From assembly GCA_019348355.1 (NCBI GenBank), contig JAHWJP010000010.1, positions 1 to 41,829 of the forward strand: a stretch of DNA of 41,829 nucleotides. Reading direction: 5' to 3'. Numbering within the stretch: the first letter of the stretch is position 1; each line of letters starts with the position of its first letter. This stretch comes from Actinomycetota bacterium. Its GTDB lineage: Bacteria > Actinomycetota > Actinomycetes > Mycobacteriales > SCTD01. Positions 24,793 through 32,311 of this stretch are shown piece by piece. Under the pieces are notes generated by a model. That model saw nothing but the letters and a program-made list of their open reading frames with translations, was not told where the DNA came from and did no database searches. The translations under genes were made by a program, and so were the position numbers.

Positions 24793-25746
24793 ATGCACGT
24801 CGAGGTCGTCACCCCTGCGCCGCCGGGCTCGCACCACGGCAACCGGGTCACGGCAGAGCGCTGGGTCGCACTGCTGCGCGAGCTGGGCCACTCGGTCGCG
24901 CTCACCACCACCTGGTCGATGCAGCCCGCCGAGGTGCTCGTGGCGTTGCACGCGCGGCGCAGCGCGCAGGCGGTGACGGACTTCCGCGCGGCCTACCCCG
25001 ACCGGCCGGTCGTCCTCGCGCTGACCGGGACCGACCTCTACGCCGATCTCGCCGACTCGGAGCAAGCGCAGCGGACGGCGCAACACGCGGCCGCGCTGGT
25101 CGTCCTGCAGGACAAGGCGCTCGAGGCACTACCGGCGTCGTGGCACGCACGGGTCCATGTCATCTACCAGTCGGTGGTCACGCCCGTGCGGCGGGTCCCG
25201 CCCGACGAGCACCTCGAGGTGCTACTCCTCGCGCACCTGCGCGAGGTGAAGGACCCGTTCCTGGTGGTGGCGGCGCTGGGCCTGCTACCGGAGTCCTCCC
25301 GCATCCGGGTCACCCACCTCGGCTCGCCGATCGACCCTGGCAGTGGGGAGCGGGCGGTCGCTGCTGCCGCCGCCGACTCCCGCTACTGCTGGCTCGGCGA
25401 CGTGCCGCGCCCTGCGGCGTTGCAACGGCTGGCCGACAGCGACCTGCTCGTGCTGACCTCCCGGCTGGAGGGCGGCGCGAACGCCGTCTCGGAGGCGCTG
25501 GCGGCCGGAGTTCCGGTGGTGTCGACCCGCGTCGACGGCTCGATCGGGCTGCTCGGCGAGGACTACCCCGGCTACGTCGAGGTGGGCGACGCCGCTGGTC
25601 TCGCCCAGCTTCTGGATCGGGCGGCGACTGACCACGGCTTCCTCGCCGAGCTGACCAGCCACGTCGCTGCCCGTCGGCACCTCGTCGCACCGGAGCGCGA
25701 GCGGCAGGCCTGGGTCGATCTGCTGGCGGCCGTGCTCCGGTGGTGA
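24793..25746 (+). CDS. senB: Selenosugar synthase SenB (glycosyltransferase fold)
   Basis: 317 residues. N-terminus VVTPAPPGSHHGNRVTAERW with LRELGHSVAL is the SenB hallmark. LALTGTDLYADL, LLAHLREVKDPFLVVAAL and the C-terminal donor loop SRLEGGANAVSEALAAGVPV follow the GT-B pattern. SenB forms the C-Se bond of a selenosugar from selenophosphate and a UDP-sugar. It starts 6 bases after senA, so the pair is co-transcribed. Its stop lies 33 bases from the end of the converging nrdA relic, with no clear terminator between them. Confidence 0.85.
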   Translation: MHVEVVTPAPPGSHHGNRVTAERWVALLRELGHSVALTTTWSMQPAEVLVALHARRSAQAVTDFRAAYPDRPVVLALTGTDLYADLADSEQAQRTAQHAAALVVLQDKALEALPASWHARVHVIYQSVVTPVRRVPPDEHLEVLLLAHLREVKDPFLVVAALGLLPESSRIRVTHLGSPIDPGSGERAVAAAAADSRYCWLGDVPRPAALQRLADSDLLVLTSRLEGGANAVSEALAAGVPVVSTRVDGSIGLLGEDYPGYVEVGDAAGLAQLLDRAATDHGFLAELTSHVAARRHLVAPERERQAWVDLLAAVLRW

Positions 25747-25779
25747 GGTCCATGCCCGGGTCGAGCAGCAGTCGCCCGG

Positions 25780-26904
25780 TCACTGGCAGCCCTCGCAGCT
25801 CTCGGGGCTGTCCACGCTGCAGGCCATTGTTCCGGTCGCCACGGTCTCCGCGAGTGGGACGCTCCGGGATGCCGTCACGGTGGCTTGCGAGATGCGCGTT
25901 GCCGGGCGGGAGCGCAGGTAGTACGTCGTCTTCAGCCGGGACTTCCAGGCGTACAGGTACATCGAGGAGAGCTTGCCGATGGACGGCTCGGCCATGAACA
26001 GGTTGAGCGACTGGCTGTGGTCGATGTACGGGGCCCGCGCCGCGACCAGGTCGATGAGCGTCTTCTGCGGCAGCTCCCAGGCGGTCCGGAACAGCTCGCG
26101 GGACTCGGCCGGCAGCGCCGTCAGCTCCTGGACGGAGCCCTCGGCCGGCTTGAGCGCGTCCCGTGTCTCGGGCGTCCACAGCCCGTACGCCTTGAGCTCG
26201 GCCACCAGCGCTGCGTTGACCTGCAGGAACTCCCCGGACAGGGTCTCGCGCTTGAACAGGTTGGACACCTGCGGCTCGATGCACTCGTAGCAGCCGGCGA
26301 TCGAGGCGATCGTCGCGGTCGGGGCGATCGCGACGAGGAGCGAGTTGCGCGGGCCCGAGAGGGCGACCCGATCGCGCAGCGCGGTCCACCGCGACGACTG
26401 TGTCGGCGTGACGTCCCAAAGATCCGGCTGCAGCTGCCCGCCGGCGGCGCGGGTCTCGCCGAACGCGGGGTGGGCGCGCCGTGCTGTTCGGGCCAGGTCG
26501 GCCGAGGTCTCGAGGACCAGACGGGTGGTTGGATGGCGCAGCAGGTAGCGGTCGTAGACCGTGCGCAGGCCGAAGTACTCGAACCGGCCATCGGCCTCGG
26601 TGTCGAGGGCGAAGTCGAGCTTGTGGGCGTTGTCCTTGACGAACGAGGCCGCCTCGTCGCCGATCAGACCCTCGGCGTGCCCCAGTGCGACCGACTGGCT
26701 GAACGACGCGATCCCCTGGCCGCGGACCTCCTTGTCGATGTAGCCGGCAAGCAGCCGGGCGGCCAGCCGTGAGTAGGCCGGTTCCTCGCTGATCATCTGG
26801 GCCGCGATCCGGATCGACAGCCGGTCCAGCTCGGCGGTGGACAGCGATCTGCGCCGCGCAAGGGGTGACGGAGCCAGCAGCGGAACGCCGTCCGCTGCGA
26901 GCCC
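25780..26904 (-). pseudogene. nrdA: Internally deleted class I ribonucleotide reductase alpha subunit
   Basis: The open frame encodes NrdA pieces joined in frame. The first part (LDRLSIRIAAQMISEEPAYS, then GLRTVYDRYLLRHPTTRLV) is the region after the ATP cone. It jumps at LETSADLA (about 26506-26514) to the C-terminal third: IAPTATIASIAGCYECIEPQ, FKRETLSGEFLQVNA, LKTTYYLRSRPATRI and the redox tail ESCEGCQ. Roughly 400 residues with the active-site cysteines and Glu (E. coli C225, C439, E441, C462) are missing, so catalysis is impossible. No ATP cone or good start exists upstream; in-frame TGA at 26905. The Tyr-Tyr radical pair and C-terminal Cys are kept. nrdB is absent. Confidence 0.88.
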
Positions 26905-26954
26905 TCAGCCGTTCCACGCGGCGTCAGACCACCGCGCACGGATGTACGCGGCGC

Positions 26955-27170
26955 GTTGGCAGGTCTTCGGACTCGCGGGCACGGCCATCGCTGGCCACCT
27001 ACTGACCGTCGCTTCCCAGGCCGGTTCGGCCCAGTGCTGTTCCAGTCACACCTGGTGGCGCGACGTCGAACGGCGGTCGTTCCCACTCACCGCTGCGGGG
27101 CAGTCCCAGATTTCCACCGGGTTCCCTGTTGCCTCGACGACCGTGGTGCGACCGCCGAACCAGCTGCGCC
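26955..27170 (-). promoter_or_regulatory. Adenosylcobalamin (B12) riboswitch
   Basis: Read on the minus strand, conserved blocks occur in order: AGGGAACCCGGUG, AAAUCUGGGACUGCCCCGC, CACUGG then GGCCUGGGAAGCGACGG, and GAGUCCGAAGACCUGCC at the 3' end. These are the cobalamin riboswitch landmarks. It stands directly before the nrdA relic; in Streptomyces the same class controls nrdABS so that class I reductase is off when B12 allows class II NrdJ. The 5' edge is approximate. Confidence 0.92.
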
Positions 27171-27250
27171 GCACACCATAGGTGGGACCGGTGGCAGAAC
27201 CTGGCACCACATGTCGTGCCGGCGTGTCGTGAAACGGTCGCCGCCACTGT

Positions 27251-27282
27251 CGAGGCTAGCTCGGGCCGAGGCTAGCTCGGGC
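27251..27282. repeat. 16-bp tandem duplication
   Basis: CGAGGCTAGCTCGGGC occurs twice in direct succession (27251-27266, 27267-27282). The unit contains the palindrome GCTAGC. It ends one base before the stop codon of the small lipoprotein gene on the other strand. Confidence 0.92.
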
Positions 27283-27447
27283 CTACTCGGGGGGGATCTG
27301 CTCGAGTTCTTCCCTTCTGTCTTCCTTGATCGGCGACACGTCGTTCGCGCACGCGGTGGTCGCCATGAACGGCAGGACGACGAGTACTGCGGTGGCGAGA
27401 AGACGACGGGTGGGACGACCGGTCAGCCGGGGGACTGCGCTGCCCAT
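27283..27447 (-). CDS. Small putative lipoprotein
   Basis: 54 residues. Basic N-terminus (RLTGRPTRRLL), hydrophobic core LATAVLVVLPFMA, and the lipobox-like TTAC with Cys33, then an acidic, polar mature part of 21 residues (DVSPIKEDRREELEQIPPE at the end). GAGAGG lies 8 bases before ATG 27447. I do not recognise a family. It lies upstream of the B12 riboswitch in the same direction but is probably a separate unit. The absence of any other reading and the good signal sequence are the support; its small size keeps the confidence moderate. Confidence 0.55.
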   Translation of the reverse strand: MGSAVPRLTGRPTRRLLATAVLVVLPFMATTACANDVSPIKEDRREELEQIPPE

Positions 27448-27555
27448 GATGAGTTCCTCTCATTGACGTAAGAGAGGTTTGGCCACCTTTCATGCCGGGG
27501 CAAACGGACGGCCCACCTATCGTTACGCAAACGTCAGGTGGTCGCCGCCACTGTC

Positions 27556-28187
27556 TACGCCGCCGGGGGTCCCGCCCCGCCTACGCCTGCCGGCTGTGGA
27601 CAACGTGTTTCCACGGGAACGCCGGGCAGCGTTCGCCCACGCGTCCGCGCGAGGTCTGCGCCGCCGCCGCATGCCTGGCGTCGGTCACCTCCGCGAAGGT
27701 GTTCCTAGGTCGACACCGCTCGACCTACTCTGACGGCATGTCCCCGGGTGCGGCCGCGAGCGCAACGCAAAGCGTGTCAGTGCTTCGTCAGTCATTGCCA
27801 GAGTTCCCGACGCTCACGGCTACATCCCCGCTGACCTCGGGTTTTCACGTGCGCCGATCATGCGTATTCCCTCGCAAGGTCAAGAACCACGGCGGTTGAC
27901 GTACGTCGTCCCAGCTCAGGGCCATGTTTGCCCATGTTTTGTCAGTCATTTGTCAGTCCGCGCCGTTCCTGAGGGTGGAGGAGAACTCTCAGGAACGGCG
28001 TGTCGCTGCCCGCAATTAGGGTGCGGTCGCACCCCGTCGGATCAAGATCCAAGCGGCCTCCCCAGCGCCGGAGTCCTGTGGATGTCGCCTCGACCCTCAG
28101 GGCAAGTAGTCACCGGAGCGCCGTCCAGACGCCGTTCTGCATACGGCTGTCTTGCCGTGCCTAGCGCCGGACCCCGACACTGATCAC
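27556..28187. other. Gene-free AT-richer stretch with repeat motifs and hairpin
   Basis: No supportable gene. It holds one exact actinobacterial DnaA box (TGTGGACAA, 27595-27603), two copies of a paired GTCAGT motif (27775-27794 and 27939-27958), a stub like the ald 5' end (AGGTCAAGAACCACG, 27877-27891), and a perfect 12-bp hairpin with a 16-nt loop (27961-28000). This looks like a scar of recombination rather than a gene. Confidence 0.7.
27775..27958. repeat. Two copies of paired GTCAGT motif (left side)
   Basis: TGTCAGTGCTTCGTCAGTC at 27775-27793 and TGTCAGTCATTTGTCAGTC at 27940-27958. Each copy is a GTCAGT pair with an 11-bp period. A third copy stands at 35465. Such paired sites could be integrase arm sites. 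Confidence 0.7.
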
Positions 28188-28328
28188 ATGACAGCCACTG
28201 CAGCCCCGGCCGTGATCCGCCAGTGGGCCCGCCGGCAAGGCATCGAAGTAGGGGATCGGGGGCGGCTTGCGCCAGAGGTGATCGCCGCCGATCTACCGGC
28301 TCGCGGAGCGGCGCCGGGACGCCCGTAG
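28188..28328 (+). pseudogene. Lsr2 C-terminal DNA-binding domain stub
   Basis: 46 codons from ATG 28188. IRQWARRQGIEVGDRGRLAP is the Lsr2 C-terminal domain pattern (I-R-x-W-A-x-x-x-G-x-x-V-x-x-RGR), which binds the AT-rich minor groove. After VIAA the frame goes wrong: the +1 frame continues with AYRLAERRRDARSF, the expected end of the domain, so a small indel has occurred near 28292. The oligomerisation domain of Lsr2 is absent. A domain-only gene broken by frameshift is the simplest reading; a functional 46-residue peptide is possible. Confidence 0.65.
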
Positions 28329-28335
28329 CTTCTTC

Positions 28336-28810
28336 ACTACGCCCGATGGGATGCGCAGCGCCCGTCCGGCCACGGTCGCCGCCCGCGGCATCGGCCTGCG
28401 CTTCGGCCCGCTGGGCGCGTCGGGGGCGCCCGCCGCCCGCGCCGACATCCGCTTCTCGAAGTTCTCGCTCGTGTCGGTGCAGTACGACGCGGCCAGCGGC
28501 ACCTACCGGGTACGGCAGGACGGCCGGGCCATGCCGGGGGTGCGGCCGGCGAACGTCGTGGTCCAGCGGGTGCAGATCAAGGCGACGCGGTACAAGGACG
28601 TGCTCGGCCTGCCGACCCCACACCGTCACGGTCGGGTCAGGTGCGGCCACCGTGCTGCGGGACGGCCGTCGCATCGACGGGCGGTGGAGCCGGCCGGCGC
28701 CGGACGTGGGCACCCGCTTCATGTACGGCGGGGGGGATGACATCCGGCTCAAGCCGGGTGCGACGTGGGTTTTGCTGGTGCCGGACGGGCAGCCGCTGAC
28801 GAGCTCGTAG
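28336..28810 (+). pseudogene. C-terminal remnant of a DUF3048 (YerB-type) lipoprotein
   Basis: Two frames together give the C-terminal half of DUF3048: RADIRFSKFSLVSVQYDAAS, YRVRQDGRAMPGVRPANVVV, then after a shift near 28610-28620 TVTVGSGAATVLRDGRRIDG, WSRPAPDVGTRFMYGGGDDI and LKPGATWVLLVPDG, ending at TAG 28808. The N-terminal half, including the signal peptide, is gone. It is fused by position to the Lsr2 stub just upstream. YerB-type proteins are exported; role uncertain. Confidence 0.7.
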
Positions 28811-29232
28811 CCCACCTGCTTCGCGCGTTTGCACCCGCGCAGCTCCTCTGCTGCATGTCGGCGTCCGCGCTGCGGCACAGCCGCTTGTCTGCCGTAGGCA
28901 GAGCAACACTTGAGTGAGCCAGTGCGGTGCGCGTCGTTTCCCGCCGCTGCCACCTCGCCGACCCCGGTTGCTGAGCGGCATGCACAGAGCCAGGAGCACT
29001 CCAGCGCGGGGCATCCGCTGCCCGTGGGGAAGCCGGCGGCGACACCGGGCAGGGCGACCCGCCGGCGCCCCTGGACGCGGCGGGCCTGACCACGGCCGGG
29101 CTCAGAAGCGCCTGCTGCCAGTTCAGGCCGAAGCGGTGCCGGTACCCGCCGAGCGTGAAACCGCGCCCCGTGGCATGACTCGAAGACAGGTGCACCCCTC
29201 CCCGTGTGAGAAAACCCGCGTCCGGGCCGGCG
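28811..29232. other. Unassigned stretch between the DUF3048 remnant and msrB
   Basis: No gene can be supported. Frames in both directions give Ala/Arg/Pro-rich text without family character; a minus-strand piece with GFTLGGYRHRFGLNWQQALL is the only segment that looks protein-like and could be the relic of something unrecognised. No transfer RNA or clear terminator is seen. Confidence 0.55.
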
Positions 29233-29670
29233 TCAGGCAGAGCCGTGGGCGGACTCCAGCGTCAGCGCCACGGAGTTCATGCAGTACCTGTGACCTGTCG
29301 GGCGTGGGCCGTCGGGAAAGACGTGTCCGAGGTGGGACGCACACGACCGGCAGCGCACCTCGGTCTGGCCAGCGCCCAGGAAACCGCGCTCCTTGACGTG
29401 CTCGACCGCGTCCTCGCTCAGCGGCTGCGTGAAGCTCGGCCACCCCGTGCCGGAGTCGTACTTGGTACCGGAGTCGAACAACTCGGCGCCGCAGGCGGCA
29501 CAACGGTAGGTGCCAGGGTTCTTCGAGTATGCGTACTGTCCGGTGCCGGCGCGCTCGGTCCCGCCGCGCCGCAGCACCTCGTACTGCTCACGTGTCAGGT
29601 CCGCACGCCACTGTGCGTCCGTCCTGGTGACCCGCTCACCCGTACGGCTGTCGCTGCTCGTCCTTGCCAT
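29233..29670 (-). CDS. msrB: Peptide-methionine (R)-S-oxide reductase MsrB
   Basis: 145 residues from ATG 29670, with AGGTGG about 6 bases upstream. Zinc ligands are C57/C60 (YRCAACGAEL) and C107/C110 (VRCRSCASHLGHVF). GWPSF at 77-81 and the catalytic Cys130 in HRYCMNSVAL complete the family. It repairs R-methionine sulfoxide in proteins. Both resolving and catalytic positions use Cys; no UGA is involved, in contrast to some selenoprotein MsrB. It is one of the few intact genes in the decayed region. Confidence 0.95.
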   Translation of the reverse strand: MARTSSDSRTGERVTRTDAQWRADLTREQYEVLRRGGTERAGTGQYAYSKNPGTYRCAACGAELFDSGTKYDSGTGWPSFTQPLSEDAVEHVKERGFLGAGQTEVRCRSCASHLGHVFPDGPRPTGHRYCMNSVALTLESAHGSA

Positions 29671-29839
29671 CTTCGCCACCTTGTCTGTCGACTCCGCTGC
29701 CACGAGGCCTACCCTGCCCACGAGCGGTGACCCGCAGCACACGAACGTGTTCAGCGCTCTGTCGTCTCCGCCGTCGCCTCCTGCACGCCTCGCCCCGAGC
29801 CAGGGGTTACTGGGTGATGCACGTGGTGCTCGGCGTGAC

Positions 29840-30670
29840 GGAACGTGTCAAGTGGCTTGAGACAGTCGGCGTCTAGTTGCTCTGGATGAGGGCCTCCCTG
29901 CTGGGCTGGTTGAATCCACGCGGCGGCGGGGAGCTTGGGCGGCTCGGGTCGGCGGTGCCGGAAGCGTTCGGGGTGCGCGTTGTAGGCGGCATACAGGGTC
30001 GCCTGGCGCTGCTGCCGGACCTGGCCGGCGGTCCCGAAGTGGACCGACGCCGGCGTGTGCAGCGCGATCCCGCTGTGCCGGTGCTCGCGCTTGTAGTAGC
30101 TGAAGAAGGTCTCGCAGAACGCTCGTGCGTCGGCCAGCGAGCCGAAGTTGGCGGGGAAGGCCGGGGCGTACTTCAGCGTCTTGAGCTGCGCCTCGCTGAA
30201 CGGGTCGTTACATGGGCCAGGCCCGGCCGGTGGCGACACGTTCATACTCGCAGTCGTTGGATACGTGCGGTCGGCTGTGGCTGTGGGCGACGCCGAGGTC
30301 GACGAGCAGCTGCGCGACCGGCTTGGACGTCATGGACGTGCCGCGGTCGGCGTGCAGACTGCCCGGGGCGCCATGGATCTGCGCAGCCGTCTCGATGAGG
30401 TCCTTGGCGATGCCGGCGTCCTCACGGGCCGCGACCGTCCACCCGACGACGTAGCGGCTGTAGATGTCGAGAATGACGTAGAGGTCGTAGTAGACGCCGC
30501 GCTCAGGTCCACGCAGCTTGGTGATGTCCCAGCTCCAGACCTGCCTGGTGTGGTGGCCATCAGTTCCGGCCGGGCTCGAGCGGAAGGGTCGCCTGGTCGC
30601 GGCGGTCTCCGGACTGCCCGATCAGCCGCAGCAGCCGGTGCATCGTGCTCATCGACGCGAGGTAGGCGCT
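29840..30670 (-). mobile_element. Degenerate IS3-family transposase (orfB) remnant
   Basis: Minus-strand frames give the integrase core in pieces: SAYLASMSTMHRLLRLIGQ, then SWDITKLRGPERGVYYDLYV, LDIYSRYVVGWTVAARED, HADRGTSMTSKPVAQLLVD, SHSRPHVSND, then in another frame DPFSEAQLKTLKYAPAFPAN and FCETFFSYYKREHRHSGI. DDE residues are present, but there is a stop/frameshift near 30560 and a 49-nt insertion between two AACGAC copies (30204-30258). The orfA half is missing. The C-terminal end lies near a sequence GTGTCAAGTGGCTTGAGACA that resembles an IS terminus (about 29850). Confidence 0.85.
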
Positions 30671-31194
30671 GGAGGCGAGGCAGGGGCAGTGGAGGGGTGG
30701 AAGGCATCGAGCCGGTGACCCGGCCCGCCGGTCGCCACGGTCTCACGATTGTCCATCTCCGACGGCCCATACGCCAGTGAGGCAGGCGCGGCGTGCGCTG
30801 GCGTGGGATGACCAGCAACGTTCGCTGCGCCCGCCCACGATGAGCAGGAGACGCTCGCGGTCAGACAGGCGAGACTCGGGCGGCCGGAGGCGACGGGCGC
30901 CGCTCTGATCCCTATGAGCAAGTCAGAGGCGTGGTGGGCTCTCGCACAGGACGACCGCCGCGACGTGCTCGAGGAGATCTCGCACCACATCACGATCGGG
31001 TTGGAGTACCCGCCGGCGATCGCCCGCCGGCTCTACCACGGCCACGATCTCGGCGAGCCGTTCGACTTCCTCACCTGGTTCGAGTACGCACCGCAAGACG
31101 CGCCCGCGTTCGAGGAACTGGTGGCGCGGCTGCGCGTTCGACGCGCGAGTGGGAGTACGTGCAGCGTGAGGTTGACATCCGCCTCGCGCGTTGA
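30671..31194 (+). pseudogene. Frameshifted chlorite dismutase (dimeric, Nitrobacter type)
   Basis: Reading across frames recovers most of a ~180-residue dimeric Cld: VEGIEPVT, then PVATVSRLSISDGPYASEAG, RWRGMTSNVR, then QARLGRPEATGAALIPMSKS followed by EAWWALAQDDRRDVLEEISH, HITIGLEYPPAIARRLYHGH, DLGEPFDFLTWFEYAPQD, and in a last frame REWEYVQREVDIRLAR before TGA 31192. The segments match the Nitrobacter winogradskyi type, including the proximal-His HH pair. At least four frameshifts and an in-frame stop break it. The N-terminus abuts the IS3 remnant. The 208 bases after it contain nothing that I can identify. Confidence 0.82.
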
Positions 31195-31402
31195 GCCTGC
31201 CTTCTACGTGGCACAGCGTCGGCGCGACTGGCAGGATGTTAGGAGCGCAGACGCGGTCGGCGGCGCCGAGCAGCTGGGCGTCTCCCTGCGCATCCAGGGA
31301 CGCCTTTGTCTCGTCGCCGGCAGGGCAAGCCGGGGTACCCATTCCGCCCCCGGCCGACCCGGATGTCGAGGTCAGGTCGCCGACCCGGGGTGACCGAGAA
31401 GG

Positions 31403-32200
31403 ATGAGCCTGATTGATGGCGTCGGGCCGTTTGTGGAGCACCCGGCGGGGGCGTTCAACTTCGACCGCACCCGCCCGAGCACGTGCCGTACGTCGAGCCG
31501 ACGCCGCGCCGGGTCTGGGTTTTCCGGGAAGGGCACCCCGCCGCGGACAGCGATGACGTGCGGCTGCTCCACCCGGCGGGCAGGACGCCGCTCTACCTGT
31601 TCCGCGCGAGCACGTGCGCACCGAGCTGCTCGGCCGAGCGAGCGGCGGGAGGCCGACGTCGGGATGGGCCCGCGCACGTACTGGACGCTGGCTGTCGGCG
31701 AGGACCGGCGCAGGACGCCGCGTACGCGTGGGAGCAGCCGCCGCAGAGCGCGGCCGCCATGACTGGGCTGACCGCCCTCGACTGGGACTTCGTGTCCGAT
31801 GAGGTCTTCGTGCTTCCCCGCGACCCTTGAACCCGCGTCGACGTCCTGCGCAGCTCGCGCCAGGTGTGCGTCACGGTCGGCGACACGCTCGTGGCAGAGT
31901 CCGCGCGCCCGCGGATGCTGCTCGAGAGCGCGATGCCCGTGCGGCGGTACCTGACACCGGAGGACGTACGAACCGAGCTGCTCGAACCGAGCGACACGAC
32001 CGTCCGCTGCCGGTAGAAGGCATCGCGCGCTACTGGTCGCTCCGGACGGCCGAGCCGGTACGACAAGGATCTGGTGTGGACCTGCCCCAAGGCCGTTCCA
32101 CGACGCCGAGACCGTCCGGGGTCTGCTGTGCTTCCCGCAGGACCGAGTCGAGGTGGAGGTCGCCTATGACGTCGGGGCGACCGTCAGCGGGACGTCGTGA
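31403..32200 (+). pseudogene. Frameshifted DUF427 protein (two-domain)
   Basis: Starts at ATG 31403 after GAGAAGG: GVGPFVEHPAGAFNFDRTRP, then in another frame HVPYVEPTPRRVWVF, DDVRLLHPAGRTPLYLF, then DVGMGPRTYWTLAVGED, AMTGLTALDWDFV and DEVFVLPRDP. A second DUF427 unit follows (RVDVLRSSRQVCVTVGDTLV, then SARPRMLLESAMPVRRYLTP), then KGIARYWSLRT-like and YDVGATVSGTS before TGA 32198. At least six indels or stops. The family's role is unknown. It follows the Cld relic in the same direction; both may have formed one acquired operon. Confidence 0.78.
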
Positions 32201-32311
32201 GTGCAGGACGCGGCGGTGCCGCTGACTCATGTCTTCGAGGGCGCGCCTGCAGCGAGACGTGCGCGCCGCCGCAGGGCCGGGCGCCAGAGCCCTCATGCGG
32301 CAGCGGGCGGG

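Larger units (their letters stand above)
27237..27555. repeat. Pair of 16-bp direct repeats flanking the small lipoprotein gene
   Basis: GGTCGCCGCCACTGTC occurs at 27237-27252 and again at 27540-27555. The two copies enclose about 290 bases, nearly all of which is the 54-codon gene and its upstream region. The segment may be a duplicated or inserted unit. Confidence 0.75.

Noticed and set aside
27595-27603. DnaA box TGTGGACAA as part of a replication origin
   Set aside because: Only a single box is seen; no cluster, no dnaA/dnaN genes and no AT-rich unwinding region.
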